39,791 bases of DNA from Candidatus Gastranaerophilales bacterium (GCA_944323935.1 CALUUJ010000017.1:1-39791), one strand, 5' to 3'; counted from the first letter of the stretch, positions 1-9,242 are shown. Notes: generated by a model not told the origin, from the letters alone. A program made the numbers and translations.

Positions 1-1238
1 TATTCGTTTTTCTTTTCAAGAGTTTTTATATCTTCTCGACTTGCGAATTGAAATGGAGTATGCGCTTTTTGAACAAATGTTGAAAAACTTGGCGTTATTA
101 TAAAGCCTTTATATTTTTGTTTTATTTCCTTGCATAAATTTACAAATTCATCCAAATCTTCATATGTTTCCGTGGGGAGTCCTATAATACCGTACATTTT
201 GACTCCGGTAAAACCATGTTTAACCATTTTATCTATAATGCATAATATATCTTCTTTATTAAGATGTTTATTAATTACCTTTCTTAATCTTTCACTTCCG
301 GCTTCAACTGCTATTGTTGCAGATTTTTGCCCGCATTTATAAAGCATTTCAAGTACAGTATCTGAAACATAATCAGCTCTTAAAGATGAAACGGTTACTT
401 CAAGTTCCATGCCTGAATCAACTTTATCAATAATATATTGACAAACATCATCAATCTTTGGATGAGAGCATATTAAGGCACCGAGCAAGGCTATTTTCTT
501 TGTATACTTTAACCCCAAATCGATTTGTTTAATAATTTCTTCATATGGTGCAAATCTAACAGGGTTATTAATGAACGAAGTCAAACAAAAAGCACAACTT
601 TGAGGACATCCCCTTTCCACTTCTACTATAAAAGTATCAGGAAAAAAACTTTTTTCAGTTAAAATTGGTGTTGATACACAAAAATCCAAACAAGCAGAAG
701 ATTTTTTAACAAAATACCCTTCTTTTTTGAAAGATGGAATATAAACACCCTCTACTTTTGATAAAAGTTCAAGTTTTTCTGACTTAGATTTATCCTTATT
801 ATTTCGAAGTATTTCATATATTTTATTTATATTATTTTCGGAATCACCAATTGTAATGAAATCAAAAAATTCTGCAAATGGTTCAGGATTAGCACTTACA
901 ACAGGACCGCCAGCAGATATCAATGGATATGATTCATCTCTTTCTTTTGCAAGAAAAGGAATGTCATAAGTTTTTAATATATTTAAAATTCCAAGATAAT
1001 CAAGCTCAAAAGAAAAAGAAAAAGCCATAACATCAACACAAGAAGGTCTTATTTGTGTTTTTTGTGTATCAGTAAATATTCTTTCGGCAAAAATACCTTC
1101 AATAACACTTATTTGTTTAAAAACTGTAAGATAACCTAAAGCAGACATTCCAAAATTATATACAGCAGGAAAACAACACCAAACATTTAAACTTGTATTA
1201 CTCTCTTTGTTTTCAGAATACAAATATGTTTCAGTCAT
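1..1238 (-). CDS. B12-binding-type radical SAM protein (3' end cut by window edge)
   Basis: The frame is open from an ATG at 1238 to the window edge, giving about 412 codons with no stop. The N-terminal part (NVWCCFPAVYNFGMSALGY, then an LISAGGP segment) resembles the cobalamin-binding-like half of COG1032 / TIGR03960-type proteins. It is followed by the radical SAM cluster motif ERGCPQSCAFC (CxxxCxxC), whose cysteines bind the [4Fe-4S] cluster that cleaves S-adenosylmethionine. The later segments VEAGSERLR and MYGIIGLPTET are also typical of this class. The start ATG shares one base with the stop of the upstream permease (TAATG), so the two are translationally coupled. The substrate is unknown. 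The family call is firm and the exact subfamily is inferred from memory of the consensus. Confidence 0.85.
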   Translation of the reverse strand, partial: MTETYLYSENKESNTSLNVWCCFPAVYNFGMSALGYLTVFKQISVIEGIFAERIFTDTQKTQIRPSCVDVMAFSFSFELDYLGILNILKTYDIPFLAKERDESYPLISAGGPVVSANPEPFAEFFDFITIGDSENNINKIYEILRNNKDKSKSEKLELLSKVEGVYIPSFKKEGYFVKKSSACLDFCVSTPILTEKSFFPDTFIVEVERGCPQSCAFCLTSFINNPVRFAPYEEIIKQIDLGLKYTKKIALLGALICSHPKIDDVCQYIIDKVDSGMELEVTVSSLRADYVSDTVLEMLYKCGQKSATIAVEAGSERLRKVINKHLNKEDILCIIDKMVKHGFTGVKMYGIIGLPTETYEDLDEFVNLCKEIKQKYKGFIITPSFSTFVQKAHTPFQFASREDIKTLEKKNE

Positions 1239-2287
1239 TATTTTTCTTCTTCTTCCGACTTGTCTTGTTTTCCGTTAATTGTTTTAAGATACAATTCATC
1301 AAACAATGTTAGTAGTAATGCAGCTATAGCAGGGGACAATATAACTCCCCATACGCCAAGGAACTGTGCCGCAATCAGAAATGCAAATATAATTATTAAA
1401 GGATGTAAGTCCAAAAATTTACCAAAGACCAAAGGCCTCACAAAATTATTAGATATCCACTGTGCAGCAAGATAAACAATAGCTGTCAAAACAACAATCA
1501 ACCACCCTTGAGGTGATGCACATAAAATCCCTAAAATAAAAGCCAATGTTGGACCAACAATTGGGACTATATCCAATATACCGGCAATAAGACCTAATAA
1601 TACTGCATATTGAACTTTCAATATCATCAAGCCCAAAGCCGTAAATATAGCAACAGTTGACATAGAAAGAACTTGGGCGATAACATATCCGCCCACTTTA
1701 TGCTCAATGTTTTCATATACTTCTTTTGCCCTTTTCTTCATTTTAGGCGGAAAAATAAGTACAATAGCATCCCTTACAAGATTTTTTTCATTTACCATAT
1801 AAAAAACAATAACTCCCATCGTAATTGCAATTGTTATTGTTTCCATAAAAGCAACTGTAAAGTTTATTGATTTATTCACAATACCAGAAGCCATTTGAGA
1901 TGATGTATTTGTTAATGCATTTATATCGACATACTCAATAATCGGCTTTCCCATAATTGTTTTATTACTTAAAAAATCAATAATATTTTTTATAAAAACA
2001 GGAAGGTTATTTACTACTTGCTGAATTTCTTTTATTGAAATTGAAACTATAGGTATTAAAAATAAAACAGCTATTAAAATAGTTCCTGTAATAACAATTG
2101 TAGAAGCTAAGGAACGAGGCATTTTAGCGCTTAATTTATCAACTGCAGGATTTAACGAACAAGCAAGAACAAATGAAGCAAATGTTAAAAGAGCAATTCC
2201 TTGCATCTGCATTATAAACAATATCAACAATATCGCAGCAACTATAAACATCGTATTTTTGAGATAAACAGGCTTATTCCAAAACAT
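1238..2287 (-). CDS. AI-2E family (PerM/TqsA/YhhT) membrane permease
   Basis: A 349-residue polytopic membrane protein. Hydrophobic helices sit at the N-terminus (about residues 11-50), near 60-85 and 150-170, and in a dense C-terminal block. The C-terminal part carries family hallmarks: VLLGLIAGILDIVPIVGPTLA, then QWISNNFVRPLVFGKFLDLHPLIII. Members of this family are exporters or channels of mixed function (AI-2 release by TqsA, Na+/H+ exchange in some), so the substrate cannot be set from sequence. The start is supported by AAGGAG about 6 bases upstream. The charged tail KQDKSEEEEK is cytoplasmic-looking. The stop overlaps the start of the radical SAM gene downstream, so the two form an operon. 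It is divergent from ileS. Confidence 0.88.
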   Translation of the reverse strand: MFWNKPVYLKNTMFIVAAILLILFIMQMQGIALLTFASFVLACSLNPAVDKLSAKMPRSLASTIVITGTILIAVLFLIPIVSISIKEIQQVVNNLPVFIKNIIDFLSNKTIMGKPIIEYVDINALTNTSSQMASGIVNKSINFTVAFMETITIAITMGVIVFYMVNEKNLVRDAIVLIFPPKMKKRAKEVYENIEHKVGGYVIAQVLSMSTVAIFTALGLMILKVQYAVLLGLIAGILDIVPIVGPTLAFILGILCASPQGWLIVVLTAIVYLAAQWISNNFVRPLVFGKFLDLHPLIIIFAFLIAAQFLGVWGVILSPAIAALLLTLFDELYLKTINGKQDKSEEEEK

Positions 2288-2382
2288 TAGTTTCTCCTTT
2301 TTGCAATGATTATATCATATTAAATACACAAAGTAATTAATCAATAAAATTAGTAAAGATATACAAATAATTATAAGATATT

Positions 2383-2411
2383 TTTACTATTATATGTGTT
2401 TATATTAAAAT
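2383..2411 (+). promoter_or_regulatory. Probable sigma-70 promoter of ileS
   Basis: TTTACT (2383-2388), a 17-base spacer and TAAAAT (2406-2411) give a near-consensus -35/-10 pair. The predicted start is near 2418, about 26 bases before the ATG. That leader is far too short for a T-box riboswitch, so ileS is apparently not T-box controlled. Read by eye only. Confidence 0.5.
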
Positions 2412-2443
2412 ATTAATCGGTAAAAATGTAATAGGTGGATATT

Positions 2444-5281
2444 ATGACAGAAGCTACAAAAAAGGATTATAAGGACAGTATAAATTTACCTAAAACTTCA
2501 TTAGAGATGAGAGCAAATGCCGCTCAAAAAGAGCCTTTGACTCAAAAGTTTTGGGAAGATAACAAAATTTATGAAAAAAGTATTAATCAAAGAGACAAAA
2601 AAAATAAATTTATTCTTCATGATGGTCCGCCATATTTAAGTTCAGATAAGATTCATATCGGTACTGCTTTAAATAAAATTTTAAAAGATATAATACTTAA
2701 ATATAAAGCACAAAGAGGTTATTATGCACCATATGTTCCGGGATATGATGCACATGGGCTTCCTATCGAAAATGCCGTTGTAAAGAACATAAAAGGCGGC
2801 AGAGAAGCATTAACCCCAGGTGAATTAAGAGCAAAATGCAGAGAATTTGCATTAAAAAATCTTAAAGGACAAGAAGAAAACTTTAAAAGACTCGGTGTAT
2901 GGGGCAACTGGGAAAAACCTTATTTAACTATAGCACCTGATTTTGAAGCTGAACAAATCAGAGTATTTGGCGAAATGTATAAAAAAGGCTATATTCAAAA
3001 AGGTTTAAAACCGGTTTATTGGTGTGCATCTTGCGAAACTGCTTTAGCAGAAGCAGAAGTTGAATATGCTGATCATACATCTACAAGTATTTATGTTCGT
3101 TTCAAATTTGATAATAAAGACCAAGAAAAAGTTTATTCACTTATCAACGAAAAATCAGAAAAAGATTTATATGTTGTTATTTGGACAACAACTCCTTGGA
3201 CAATCCCTTCAAACTTAGCTGTTTGTTTAAATGCAAGACTTGAATATACTGTATTTGAATATAAAAATGACAGATATATTGTAGCTACAGAATTATTAAA
3301 TAATTTCTTAAAAGATGTAGCTTGGGAAGAAACAGATATAAAAACTATAGGAACATTAAAAGGTGCAGAGATTGAGAACCTAAATGTATTCCATCCTTTA
3401 TATAACAGACTAAGCCGTATAATTCTTGGAGACCACGTCACGTTAGACGCCGGTACAGGTTGTGTACATACAGCACCGGGACACGGTCTTGAAGACTGGG
3501 AAGTTTGCCAAAAATATGGTATAGAAACTCTTTCTCCACTTGATTCAAAGGGTATCTGGAGAAAAAGTGATAGATTTGAAGACCCTGATTTAGAAGGCGT
3601 TCCTTATTATAAGGGTAATGAAATTGTTATAAACAAACTTGAAGAAAAAACAGCACTCTTAGCAAAACAAGATATAACTCACAGTTATCCTCACTGCTGG
3701 AGATGTAAAAAACCTGTTATTTATAGAGCTACAGACCAATGGTTTGTTAAAGTTGATATGTTCAAAGAACAAACACTTGAAGCCATAAGAAATGTAAAAT
3801 GGATTCCAGCTGCAGGTGAAACAAGAATAACCAATATGGTTGAAAACCGTTCTGACTGGTGTATTTCTCGTCAACGTGCATGGGGTGTACCAATTCCGGT
3901 ATTTTATTGCAAAGACTGCGGTGAAGTTATTGTTAATGATGAAACCATCAATTACGTTGCTGATTTATTCGAAAAAGAAAGTTCAGATGCTTGGGTAAAC
4001 CATACAACTGAAGAACTTATGCCAAAAGGATATAAATGTCCGAAATGTGGCGGTGTACACTTTAGGAAAGAAACAGACATTATGGATGTTTGGTTTGATT
4101 CAGGATGTACACATAGAGCAGTTGTTCAAAAAAGAAGCGAAGAACTTGGTGAGCTTCCTGTTGAAATGTATTTAGAAGGTTCAGACCAACACAGAGGCTG
4201 GTTCCAATCATCATTATTAACTTCTGTTGCTACTACAGGTACAGCACCATACAAAACAGTATTAACTCACGGCTTTGTTCTGGACGGTGAAGGCAGAAAA
4301 ATGAGTAAATCTTTAGGTAATGTCGTTTTACCGCAAGAAGTAATCAAAGTATACGGAACTGATGTATTAAGACTTTGGGCCGCTTCTATCGATTACAGAA
4401 ATGACGTTAAAATCGGTGATACAATTATTAAACAATTGGTAGAAATCTTTAAAAAGACTAGAAATACAGCAAGATTTTTACTTGGAAATTTATATGATTT
4501 TGACCCAAAAACAGATTATGTAAAATATGAAGATTTGAAAGAAATAGATAAATTTGCACTTCACAAACTAAATACGTTAATTGCAAATGTTACAGAGGCA
4601 TTTGATGAATATGAATTTTACAGATATTTCCAATATCTTCAAAATTTTGCAGCTGTAGATTTAAGTTCATTCTATTTAGATATCGTAAAAGACAGATTAT
4701 ATACAAGCGGCAAAAAATCGCTATCAAGAAGAGCTTGTCAAACTGTACTTTATGAAATAGCTCAAGCACTAACAAGAATCTTAGTTCCGGTTATGCCTCA
4801 TCAAGCTGAAGATATCTGGATGAATACCCCTGAAGCACAAAAAGACGGATTGGGAAGTATTCTTCTTTCCAATTGGCCAACGGTTAAAGAAAAATGGCAT
4901 AATGAAGCTTTAGAAGAAGAATTTACACAAATACTAAAAGTACGCGAAATAGTAACAAAAGCTATTGAACCTTTAAGAGCAGAAAAGAAAATAGGAAGTT
5001 CTTTAGAAACTGCTGTTTATATTGTTTCTGACAATTCAAATCTATTGAAGAAATATGAAAAAGAATTATGCAATATTTTCATCACTTCTCAAGCTTTTAT
5101 AGTTAATGAAAAACCTGCTGATGTTATGAATGAATATACAGAAGATGGTTATAGCATATATGTTACAAAAGCAATAGGTGAAAAATGTGAACGCTGTTGG
5201 AAATATAGACCTTTAGGTAAGGTTGAAGGTTATGAAACTATATGCGAAGACTGCTACAATGCAGTTACAAACAAAGACTAA
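2444..5281 (+). CDS. ileS: Isoleucyl-tRNA synthetase
   Basis: Class I aminoacyl-tRNA synthetase that charges tRNA-Ile, 945 residues, near the family norm. In order: an N-terminal helix; the catalytic domain with a HIGH-type motif reading HIGT at residues 71-74; the PGYDAHGLPIE block; a WCASCETALAEAEVEY metal-site segment; the CP1 editing domain (WTTTPWTIPSNLA, then GTGCVHTAPGHG); the KMSKS loop at 619-623; an anticodon-binding domain; and a C-terminal zinc ribbon (CERCWKYRPLG...CEDC). I chose the ATG at 2444 because AGGTGG ends 5 bases before it. The GTG at 2435 in the same frame overlaps that ribosome binding site and has none of its own. The second His of HIGH is replaced by Thr, which is unusual (see findings). 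A bidirectional terminator follows. Confidence 0.97.
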   Translation: MTEATKKDYKDSINLPKTSLEMRANAAQKEPLTQKFWEDNKIYEKSINQRDKKNKFILHDGPPYLSSDKIHIGTALNKILKDIILKYKAQRGYYAPYVPGYDAHGLPIENAVVKNIKGGREALTPGELRAKCREFALKNLKGQEENFKRLGVWGNWEKPYLTIAPDFEAEQIRVFGEMYKKGYIQKGLKPVYWCASCETALAEAEVEYADHTSTSIYVRFKFDNKDQEKVYSLINEKSEKDLYVVIWTTTPWTIPSNLAVCLNARLEYTVFEYKNDRYIVATELLNNFLKDVAWEETDIKTIGTLKGAEIENLNVFHPLYNRLSRIILGDHVTLDAGTGCVHTAPGHGLEDWEVCQKYGIETLSPLDSKGIWRKSDRFEDPDLEGVPYYKGNEIVINKLEEKTALLAKQDITHSYPHCWRCKKPVIYRATDQWFVKVDMFKEQTLEAIRNVKWIPAAGETRITNMVENRSDWCISRQRAWGVPIPVFYCKDCGEVIVNDETINYVADLFEKESSDAWVNHTTEELMPKGYKCPKCGGVHFRKETDIMDVWFDSGCTHRAVVQKRSEELGELPVEMYLEGSDQHRGWFQSSLLTSVATTGTAPYKTVLTHGFVLDGEGRKMSKSLGNVVLPQEVIKVYGTDVLRLWAASIDYRNDVKIGDTIIKQLVEIFKKTRNTARFLLGNLYDFDPKTDYVKYEDLKEIDKFALHKLNTLIANVTEAFDEYEFYRYFQYLQNFAAVDLSSFYLDIVKDRLYTSGKKSLSRRACQTVLYEIAQALTRILVPVMPHQAEDIWMNTPEAQKDGLGSILLSNWPTVKEKWHNEALEEEFTQILKVREIVTKAIEPLRAEKKIGSSLETAVYIVSDNSNLLKKYEKELCNIFITSQAFIVNEKPADVMNEYTEDGYSIYVTKAIGEKCERCWKYRPLGKVEGYETICEDCYNAVTNKD

Positions 5282-5300
5282 CTAAAAAAATAATAACAAT

Positions 5301-5329
5301 AAAAAAGCTGCTAAATAGCAGCTTTTTTT
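5301..5329. terminator. Bidirectional intrinsic terminator (ileS / LOG-like gene)
   Basis: GCTGCT (5307-5312) pairs with AGCAGC (5317-5322) across a 4-base loop. It is flanked by A6 on the left and a T-run on the right, so it can end ileS from the left and the convergent 5347-5979 gene from the right. Confidence 0.85.
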
Positions 5330-5346
5330 ATTTCGTCAAAATTATT

Positions 5347-5979
5347 TTACTTAAGCAAAGCATATATTTCTTCTTCAGTATCAACAACAGTAAACAATTC
5401 TTCCGGCGGACATTTAATTAATTTTGAATCATAAAGTTTTTGATACTGTTCTTGTAATCCCTTAAAAAAATCTCGGCCTACTAATATTATTTTCTTTTTA
5501 TCTTCAGGTTTACCGTAATAATTTTTAGTAATTAACGTTGTTGCCTCTTGTAATGTAGTAGAACTTCCCGGGAAAATTACAAAATTATCAGCTACTGTAG
5601 AGAACTTTTCTATTCTGTCAGCTTCACTTTTGGATGTTGTTAAAGGGATACAATTATCTAAATCTTCATCTCCCCAAAGAGGTTGAGCTATAATAGCAAG
5701 ATTTTGTATAGGTCTACCATTAAAATCCTTTTTCGAATATTTTTTACCAGCATTATATGCCGTACCCATAATCCCTGAATTACCACATCCGTGTACAAGA
5801 TTCTTTCCTTTACATACCATGCTTTTTGTTACTGAAGCACAAAGTTCCATATAATTCATTATTTCATCCGTAGACTTTGAACTTCCAAGTATACCAATAG
5901 TATTTTTTCTAGAATCTTTAGTCTGGTATTTAGGATTTATATTTACCGGAATTTCTGCTTTAAAACTTACTCTCATCAT
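5347..5979 (-). CDS. LOG-family-like protein (divergent Rossmann fold)
   Basis: 210 residues. The fold resembles the LOG / lysine-decarboxylase-like family, whose members are often cytokinin-type phosphoribohydrolases: TIGILGSS near residue 27, HGCGNSGIMGTAYNAGKK for the usual GGGxxGLMG, and FPGSSTTLQEATTLI where the family signature PGGxGTxxE would be. Two signature glycines have become serine and threonine, while the catalytic-type Glu is kept. The activity may therefore differ from nucleotide-ribose cleavage, or be lost. The extreme N-terminus MMRVSFKAEIP resembles the SFKG motif of other proteins here, but sits at the very start and ends in Ala. The ribosome binding site is weak (AGAGAG run), and start codons at 5979 and 5976 are equally possible. 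Single gene between two terminators. Confidence 0.75.
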   Translation of the reverse strand: MMRVSFKAEIPVNINPKYQTKDSRKNTIGILGSSKSTDEIMNYMELCASVTKSMVCKGKNLVHGCGNSGIMGTAYNAGKKYSKKDFNGRPIQNLAIIAQPLWGDEDLDNCIPLTTSKSEADRIEKFSTVADNFVIFPGSSTTLQEATTLITKNYYGKPEDKKKIILVGRDFFKGLQEQYQKLYDSKLIKCPPEELFTVVDTEEEIYALLK

Positions 5980-5990
5980 ACTCTCTCTCT

Positions 5991-6028
5991 AAAAAATCAC
6001 CACATTAATATAAGTGTGGTGATTTTTT
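5991..6028. terminator. Intrinsic terminator after the prepilin-like gene
   Basis: A 14-bp perfect stem (5991-6004 with 6015-6028) around a 10-base loop, with A6 on one end and T6 on the other. It lies 15 bases beyond the stop of the minus-strand prepilin-like gene and just before the start of the next minus-strand gene. It should isolate the two. Confidence 0.8.
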
Positions 6029-6043
6029 ATTTTGCTATATTTA

Positions 6044-7129
6044 TTAATTAAAGTTATATCTAAACATCGGTTTTATATTTGTCATTGTACATAAATCAAA
6101 AACTTTATCGCTGGTAGATGGCGGACAATATTCACTCGGTGCAATACCATTACAATATTCTGCATAGGCATTTTCTTTACCACCTAAAGACAAACAATAT
6201 GCCTCTCTATAGTTAAAGAAAGAAGTTCCTGCACTATTTTGTAAATATACAATAGCATAATTACATGTCTGCTTTTTTTCTCCTTTTATAACCTTAGTAC
6301 ATTCAGGCGCAACATTAGTTGTCCTATTTGGATCATAAGTATAATAGTAACCTTTAACCTTTGAATTCAGATACTGTATAACCCTTCCTGAATTTAACTT
6401 TATATTAGTTGCTGCAACTCCCAATGGATAAACTTGACCATTATCCATTACCATAAAAGTAATTATATCCGGCGGAGGAGTTAAACCATCTCTTTCTGTT
6501 TTATTAGGTCTGCTTGTACCATTTAAATCAACAGCAATTAACCTATATCCATAAGTATCCGATATAACAGGATTATATGTCCACTCTGATAAATAATATC
6601 GCTGACCATTTGTTGCAATGAATGTTGGATTATTATAGTCCAAATTAGTTATATAAGGTTCTTCAAAAGCAGTTGATGAACTACCACTTTCAGAAAGATT
6701 TGTTTGAAAAAGATTATCACATCTTGTTTTACCTGCTGTATTTGCTATAGCAACCATGCTTTTACAAAAAAGATTTTTTACTTCTTGCTCAGAAAGATGA
6801 CGGTCAGAACAATTAGGAGTACCGAAATCATTCTGATATTCTCTATCAGATTTTAAGACCTGAACAATAGCACCGTTTGAATTTTTACATTGGGCAATCA
6901 TTGAAGGAAGTGAATTTCCTTCATTATCCTTAAGATTTTCATATGGAGAATCACCAGCATTTAAAACTCCAACCATATTTACAATATTCTTATGTGTAAA
7001 ATATGCAAGAGACGTATAAGAGGATTTTATTATTTTTATTGAATTCACAGAAAGAGCCATAATAACACCAATTACTGCCAGTGAAACAAGGACCTCTGCC
7101 AATGTAAAACCAAACTTATTTTTATTCAT
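6044..7129 (-). CDS. Type II secretion / type IV pilus prepilin-like protein
   Basis: 361 residues. The N-terminus is a textbook prepilin: a short basic leader MNKNKFG, cleavage expected after Gly7, FTLAEV with the conserved Glu at +5, then a hydrophobic helix to about residue 28. PilD-type peptidase would cleave and N-methylate it. The exported remainder contains eight or more cysteines, including pairs near the C-terminus (EYCPPS, LCTM), compatible with disulfides in a minor pseudopilin or an adhesin-like tip protein. The start codon directly abuts the stop of the DUF3326 gene (TAG then ATG) and has GAGGA upstream, so it is co-transcribed with that gene and the hydrolase before it. No other secretion gene is in the window, so it would work with machinery encoded elsewhere. 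Confidence 0.88.
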   Translation of the reverse strand: MNKNKFGFTLAEVLVSLAVIGVIMALSVNSIKIIKSSYTSLAYFTHKNIVNMVGVLNAGDSPYENLKDNEGNSLPSMIAQCKNSNGAIVQVLKSDREYQNDFGTPNCSDRHLSEQEVKNLFCKSMVAIANTAGKTRCDNLFQTNLSESGSSSTAFEEPYITNLDYNNPTFIATNGQRYYLSEWTYNPVISDTYGYRLIAVDLNGTSRPNKTERDGLTPPPDIITFMVMDNGQVYPLGVAATNIKLNSGRVIQYLNSKVKGYYYTYDPNRTTNVAPECTKVIKGEKKQTCNYAIVYLQNSAGTSFFNYREAYCLSLGGKENAYAEYCNGIAPSEYCPPSTSDKVFDLCTMTNIKPMFRYNFN

Positions 7130-8122
7130 CTATATTTCCTCTAACATTTTCAAACATTCTTTATATGTATTTACTTCTATTATAACATCCTTATTAATAA
7201 TATTTTTTGTTATATTAAGTACAGAAGAATTTTCTTTTACAGCATATACCTTTATGTTTTTAGAAATTGCATCCAGAACAATTGATGCTCCTAAAGAATT
7301 ATACGGCATTATTAATGCTTTTAAAGATTCTACTCCTATATAATGTTCCACTTTTTCATATGAAATTAACGGTGCATTACTCAAACCCAATAAAATACAT
7401 GGTAAAAATGTTGGGGTTATATATTCTGCTGCAACCTTGGGATTAACAATTTCTTTAGAAATCGTAATATCTTCAAAAGCAGGTGAATGCACAACAGGAA
7501 CTTTTAATTCTCGAGTCAAATAATGAGAAATAACAGCTTCAACCCCGCCTACTATATCAACACCTTCTCCATCCTGATAATTATCTTCTGGCGGTTCTTG
7601 AAACTTACAAACAACAGCGATAGTTTCAGCTCCTCTATTTAGCAGTTTTTTTCCTGCTTCTAAAAGAGTCTCATTATTTAAAACACTGCCTGATGATATT
7701 CCGCTTTCAGTATTATAAAATTCTATTTCGCAAGGTTTATCTGTTATTTCATAACCTATTACGTTAATGCCATAAACAGTCTTAACAGCATTAATTGTAT
7801 TTATATGAACATTAATAATACCTTGAGAAATTCCTTTATCCAATATTACACCTATCTTATTCTTGTAAGAAGGAACTATACCTAAATTACCTTTCATAAA
7901 TTGAGACAAAGTCCAACCTTCCACATAAAGCATATTCTCAGTAATACCTGAAAAACAAGCAGCATTAACAACATTGGGATTAACTATAACATTATAATCT
8001 TGCGCAAAATCTCCGACTACTTGAGAAGCATCACCTGCAAATCCACCAATAGATGCACCAATTCCAGTTGGAACAATAAATGCTATTAATGGTTTTTGTT
8101 TATTATAACTCAACATATTCAT
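7130..8122 (-). CDS. DUF3326 family protein (cyanobacterial-type conserved protein)
   Basis: 330 residues of unknown function. I recognise the opening IAFIVPTGIGASIGGFAGDA and the later VVHSPAFED and MPYNSLGA blocks as DUF3326, a family I associate mainly with cyanobacteria and plastid-bearing plants. Repeated short beta-alpha segments with glycine turns suggest a soluble Rossmann-like enzyme; no signal peptide or membrane helix is seen. The gene overlaps the end of the UPF0173 hydrolase by 20 bases and abuts the prepilin-like gene, so it is the middle of a three-gene operon. The start is uncertain: the ATG at 8116 (two codons in) is better spaced from AAAGG than the one at 8122. Its presence supports a cyanobacterial affiliation. 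Confidence 0.8.
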   Translation of the reverse strand: MNMLSYNKQKPLIAFIVPTGIGASIGGFAGDASQVVGDFAQDYNVIVNPNVVNAACFSGITENMLYVEGWTLSQFMKGNLGIVPSYKNKIGVILDKGISQGIINVHINTINAVKTVYGINVIGYEITDKPCEIEFYNTESGISSGSVLNNETLLEAGKKLLNRGAETIAVVCKFQEPPEDNYQDGEGVDIVGGVEAVISHYLTRELKVPVVHSPAFEDITISKEIVNPKVAAEYITPTFLPCILLGLSNAPLISYEKVEHYIGVESLKALIMPYNSLGASIVLDAISKNIKVYAVKENSSVLNITKNIINKDVIIEVNTYKECLKMLEEI

Positions 8123-8780
8123 TTGCCTTTAAAGGCAAGCATTTTTGCCCTTGTGCTTCAAGCAAATCAACAAATTTTTGTATATTTGTTTTTATATTAG
8201 GGAAAGTATTATAATGCATTGGAATAACTTCCATTGCATATAACATTTTTGCCGCAATAGCTGCATCATTAATATCCATAGTATAATATCCGCCAACAGG
8301 TAATAGAGCATAATATGGGTTATATAATTCTCCTATTAATGAGAAATCAGGCATTAAAGCAGTATCACCAGCATGATATATTGTAGTTCCATCAATATCA
8401 AATAATAAACTGGCAGCTAAACCTCCATATGGCAAATCCGGATTTGAGCTTGAATGAACTGCAGGAAGAAATTTAACACTACCCCAATTAAATTTCAATT
8501 TTGCACCTATATTGACACCTATTGCCTTTGCTCCTTTTTCTATACAATAATTAGCGAGTTCGAATACAGCAATAATAGGAGCGCCCGTATTTTTTGATAT
8601 AGCAATCGCATCACCTAAATGATCAAGATGTGCGTGAGTAACAATAATATGAGTAATTCGTTTCTTTTTATAATCAAAATCCGCAGAAGGATTTCCAGTT
8701 ATAAAAGGATCTATAAGAATACCATCCCAATCTTTTTCAATAAAGAAAGCACTGTGTCCTATATACGTCAATTTTCTCAT
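8103..8780 (-). CDS. UPF0173-type metal-dependent hydrolase (metallo-beta-lactamase fold)
   Basis: 225 residues, the usual size of the compact UPF0173 / L-ascorbate-6-phosphate-lactonase-like group. It has the zinc motif THAHLDH (His49, His51, Asp53, His54), the preceding IGHSAFFIE and ILIDPFITGNP strands, VHSS near 112, IYHAGDT (third metal-ligand block) and MHYNTFP (final His) near the C-terminus. All expected metal ligands are present. The substrate is not set by sequence. A strong ribosome binding site (GAGGAGAG) precedes the ATG. It is the first gene of the operon with DUF3326 and the prepilin-like gene. Confidence 0.9.
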   Translation of the reverse strand: MRKLTYIGHSAFFIEKDWDGILIDPFITGNPSADFDYKKKRITHIIVTHAHLDHLGDAIAISKNTGAPIIAVFELANYCIEKGAKAIGVNIGAKLKFNWGSVKFLPAVHSSSNPDLPYGGLAASLLFDIDGTTIYHAGDTALMPDFSLIGELYNPYYALLPVGGYYTMDINDAAIAAKMLYAMEVIPMHYNTFPNIKTNIQKFVDLLEAQGQKCLPLKANEYVEL

Positions 8781-8861
8781 AATACTCTCCTCTTTTATTA
8801 AATTTTATCAAATTTAAAATCAGAAAGAAATACATCAAATATTGCAATTATGCGCAATAAT

Positions 8862-9242
8862 TTAACAGCATAGAAATTTTTTCAACTGACTAATAATCCC
8901 GTGAAAAGTATTTGTCATTGGAATCAAAGCTTCATTATGATATGGGATATATGATTTTATTATATTTTCAGGCAAAGGATCTCCTTTTTGAAGGGTATAT
9001 GCAATAAATTCAATATATTCATCCTGTTCCTGCTTATACATTAGGTCTTTTTTTCTTATATCCTCATCAGCTTCAAGATGACACAATGCATGCCAGCTTG
9101 CAATAAGAGTTTTATCTTCACAATCTTTAGGAAAACGAACAAGCGCTTCTCTAACCGGAAGTTTTTTCGTTAAAACTCCAAAGAACAATCTGGAAACTTT
9201 CTTTCTAATTTCTGAATAATTTACACTTTTACGCTCATACAT
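8862..9242 (-). CDS. Unknown protein, partner of a BlaI-type repressor
   Basis: 126 residues, not recognised. It is soluble and mostly helical by composition, with charged stretches (HLEADEDIRKKDLMYKQEQ), a WHALCHLEADED core with two histidines and acidic residues that could bind metal, and a terminal FLCC. Its start lies 22 bases inside the end of the BlaI-type gene, so the two are translationally coupled. In the classic systems the repressor gene is next to a blaR1/mecR1 sensor protease. Here there is no membrane helix and no HExxH protease motif, so this protein is not a BlaR1 homologue. A role as cofactor, sensor or target of the repressor is inference from coupling only. Confidence 0.75.
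   Translation of the reverse strand: MYERKSVNYSEIRKKVSRLFFGVLTKKLPVREALVRFPKDCEDKTLIASWHALCHLEADEDIRKKDLMYKQEQDEYIEFIAYTLQKGDPLPENIIKSYIPYHNEALIPMTNTFHGIISQLKKFLCC

Noticed and set aside
2288..2443. Possible T-box or other riboswitch before ileS
   Set aside because: The predicted leader is only about 26 bases, and no specifier stem, T-box consensus or attenuator is seen.
8824..8870. Weak inverted repeat TATTGC/GCAATA after the BlaI-coupled gene
   Set aside because: Only 6 bp, no T-run; not a convincing terminator or operator.
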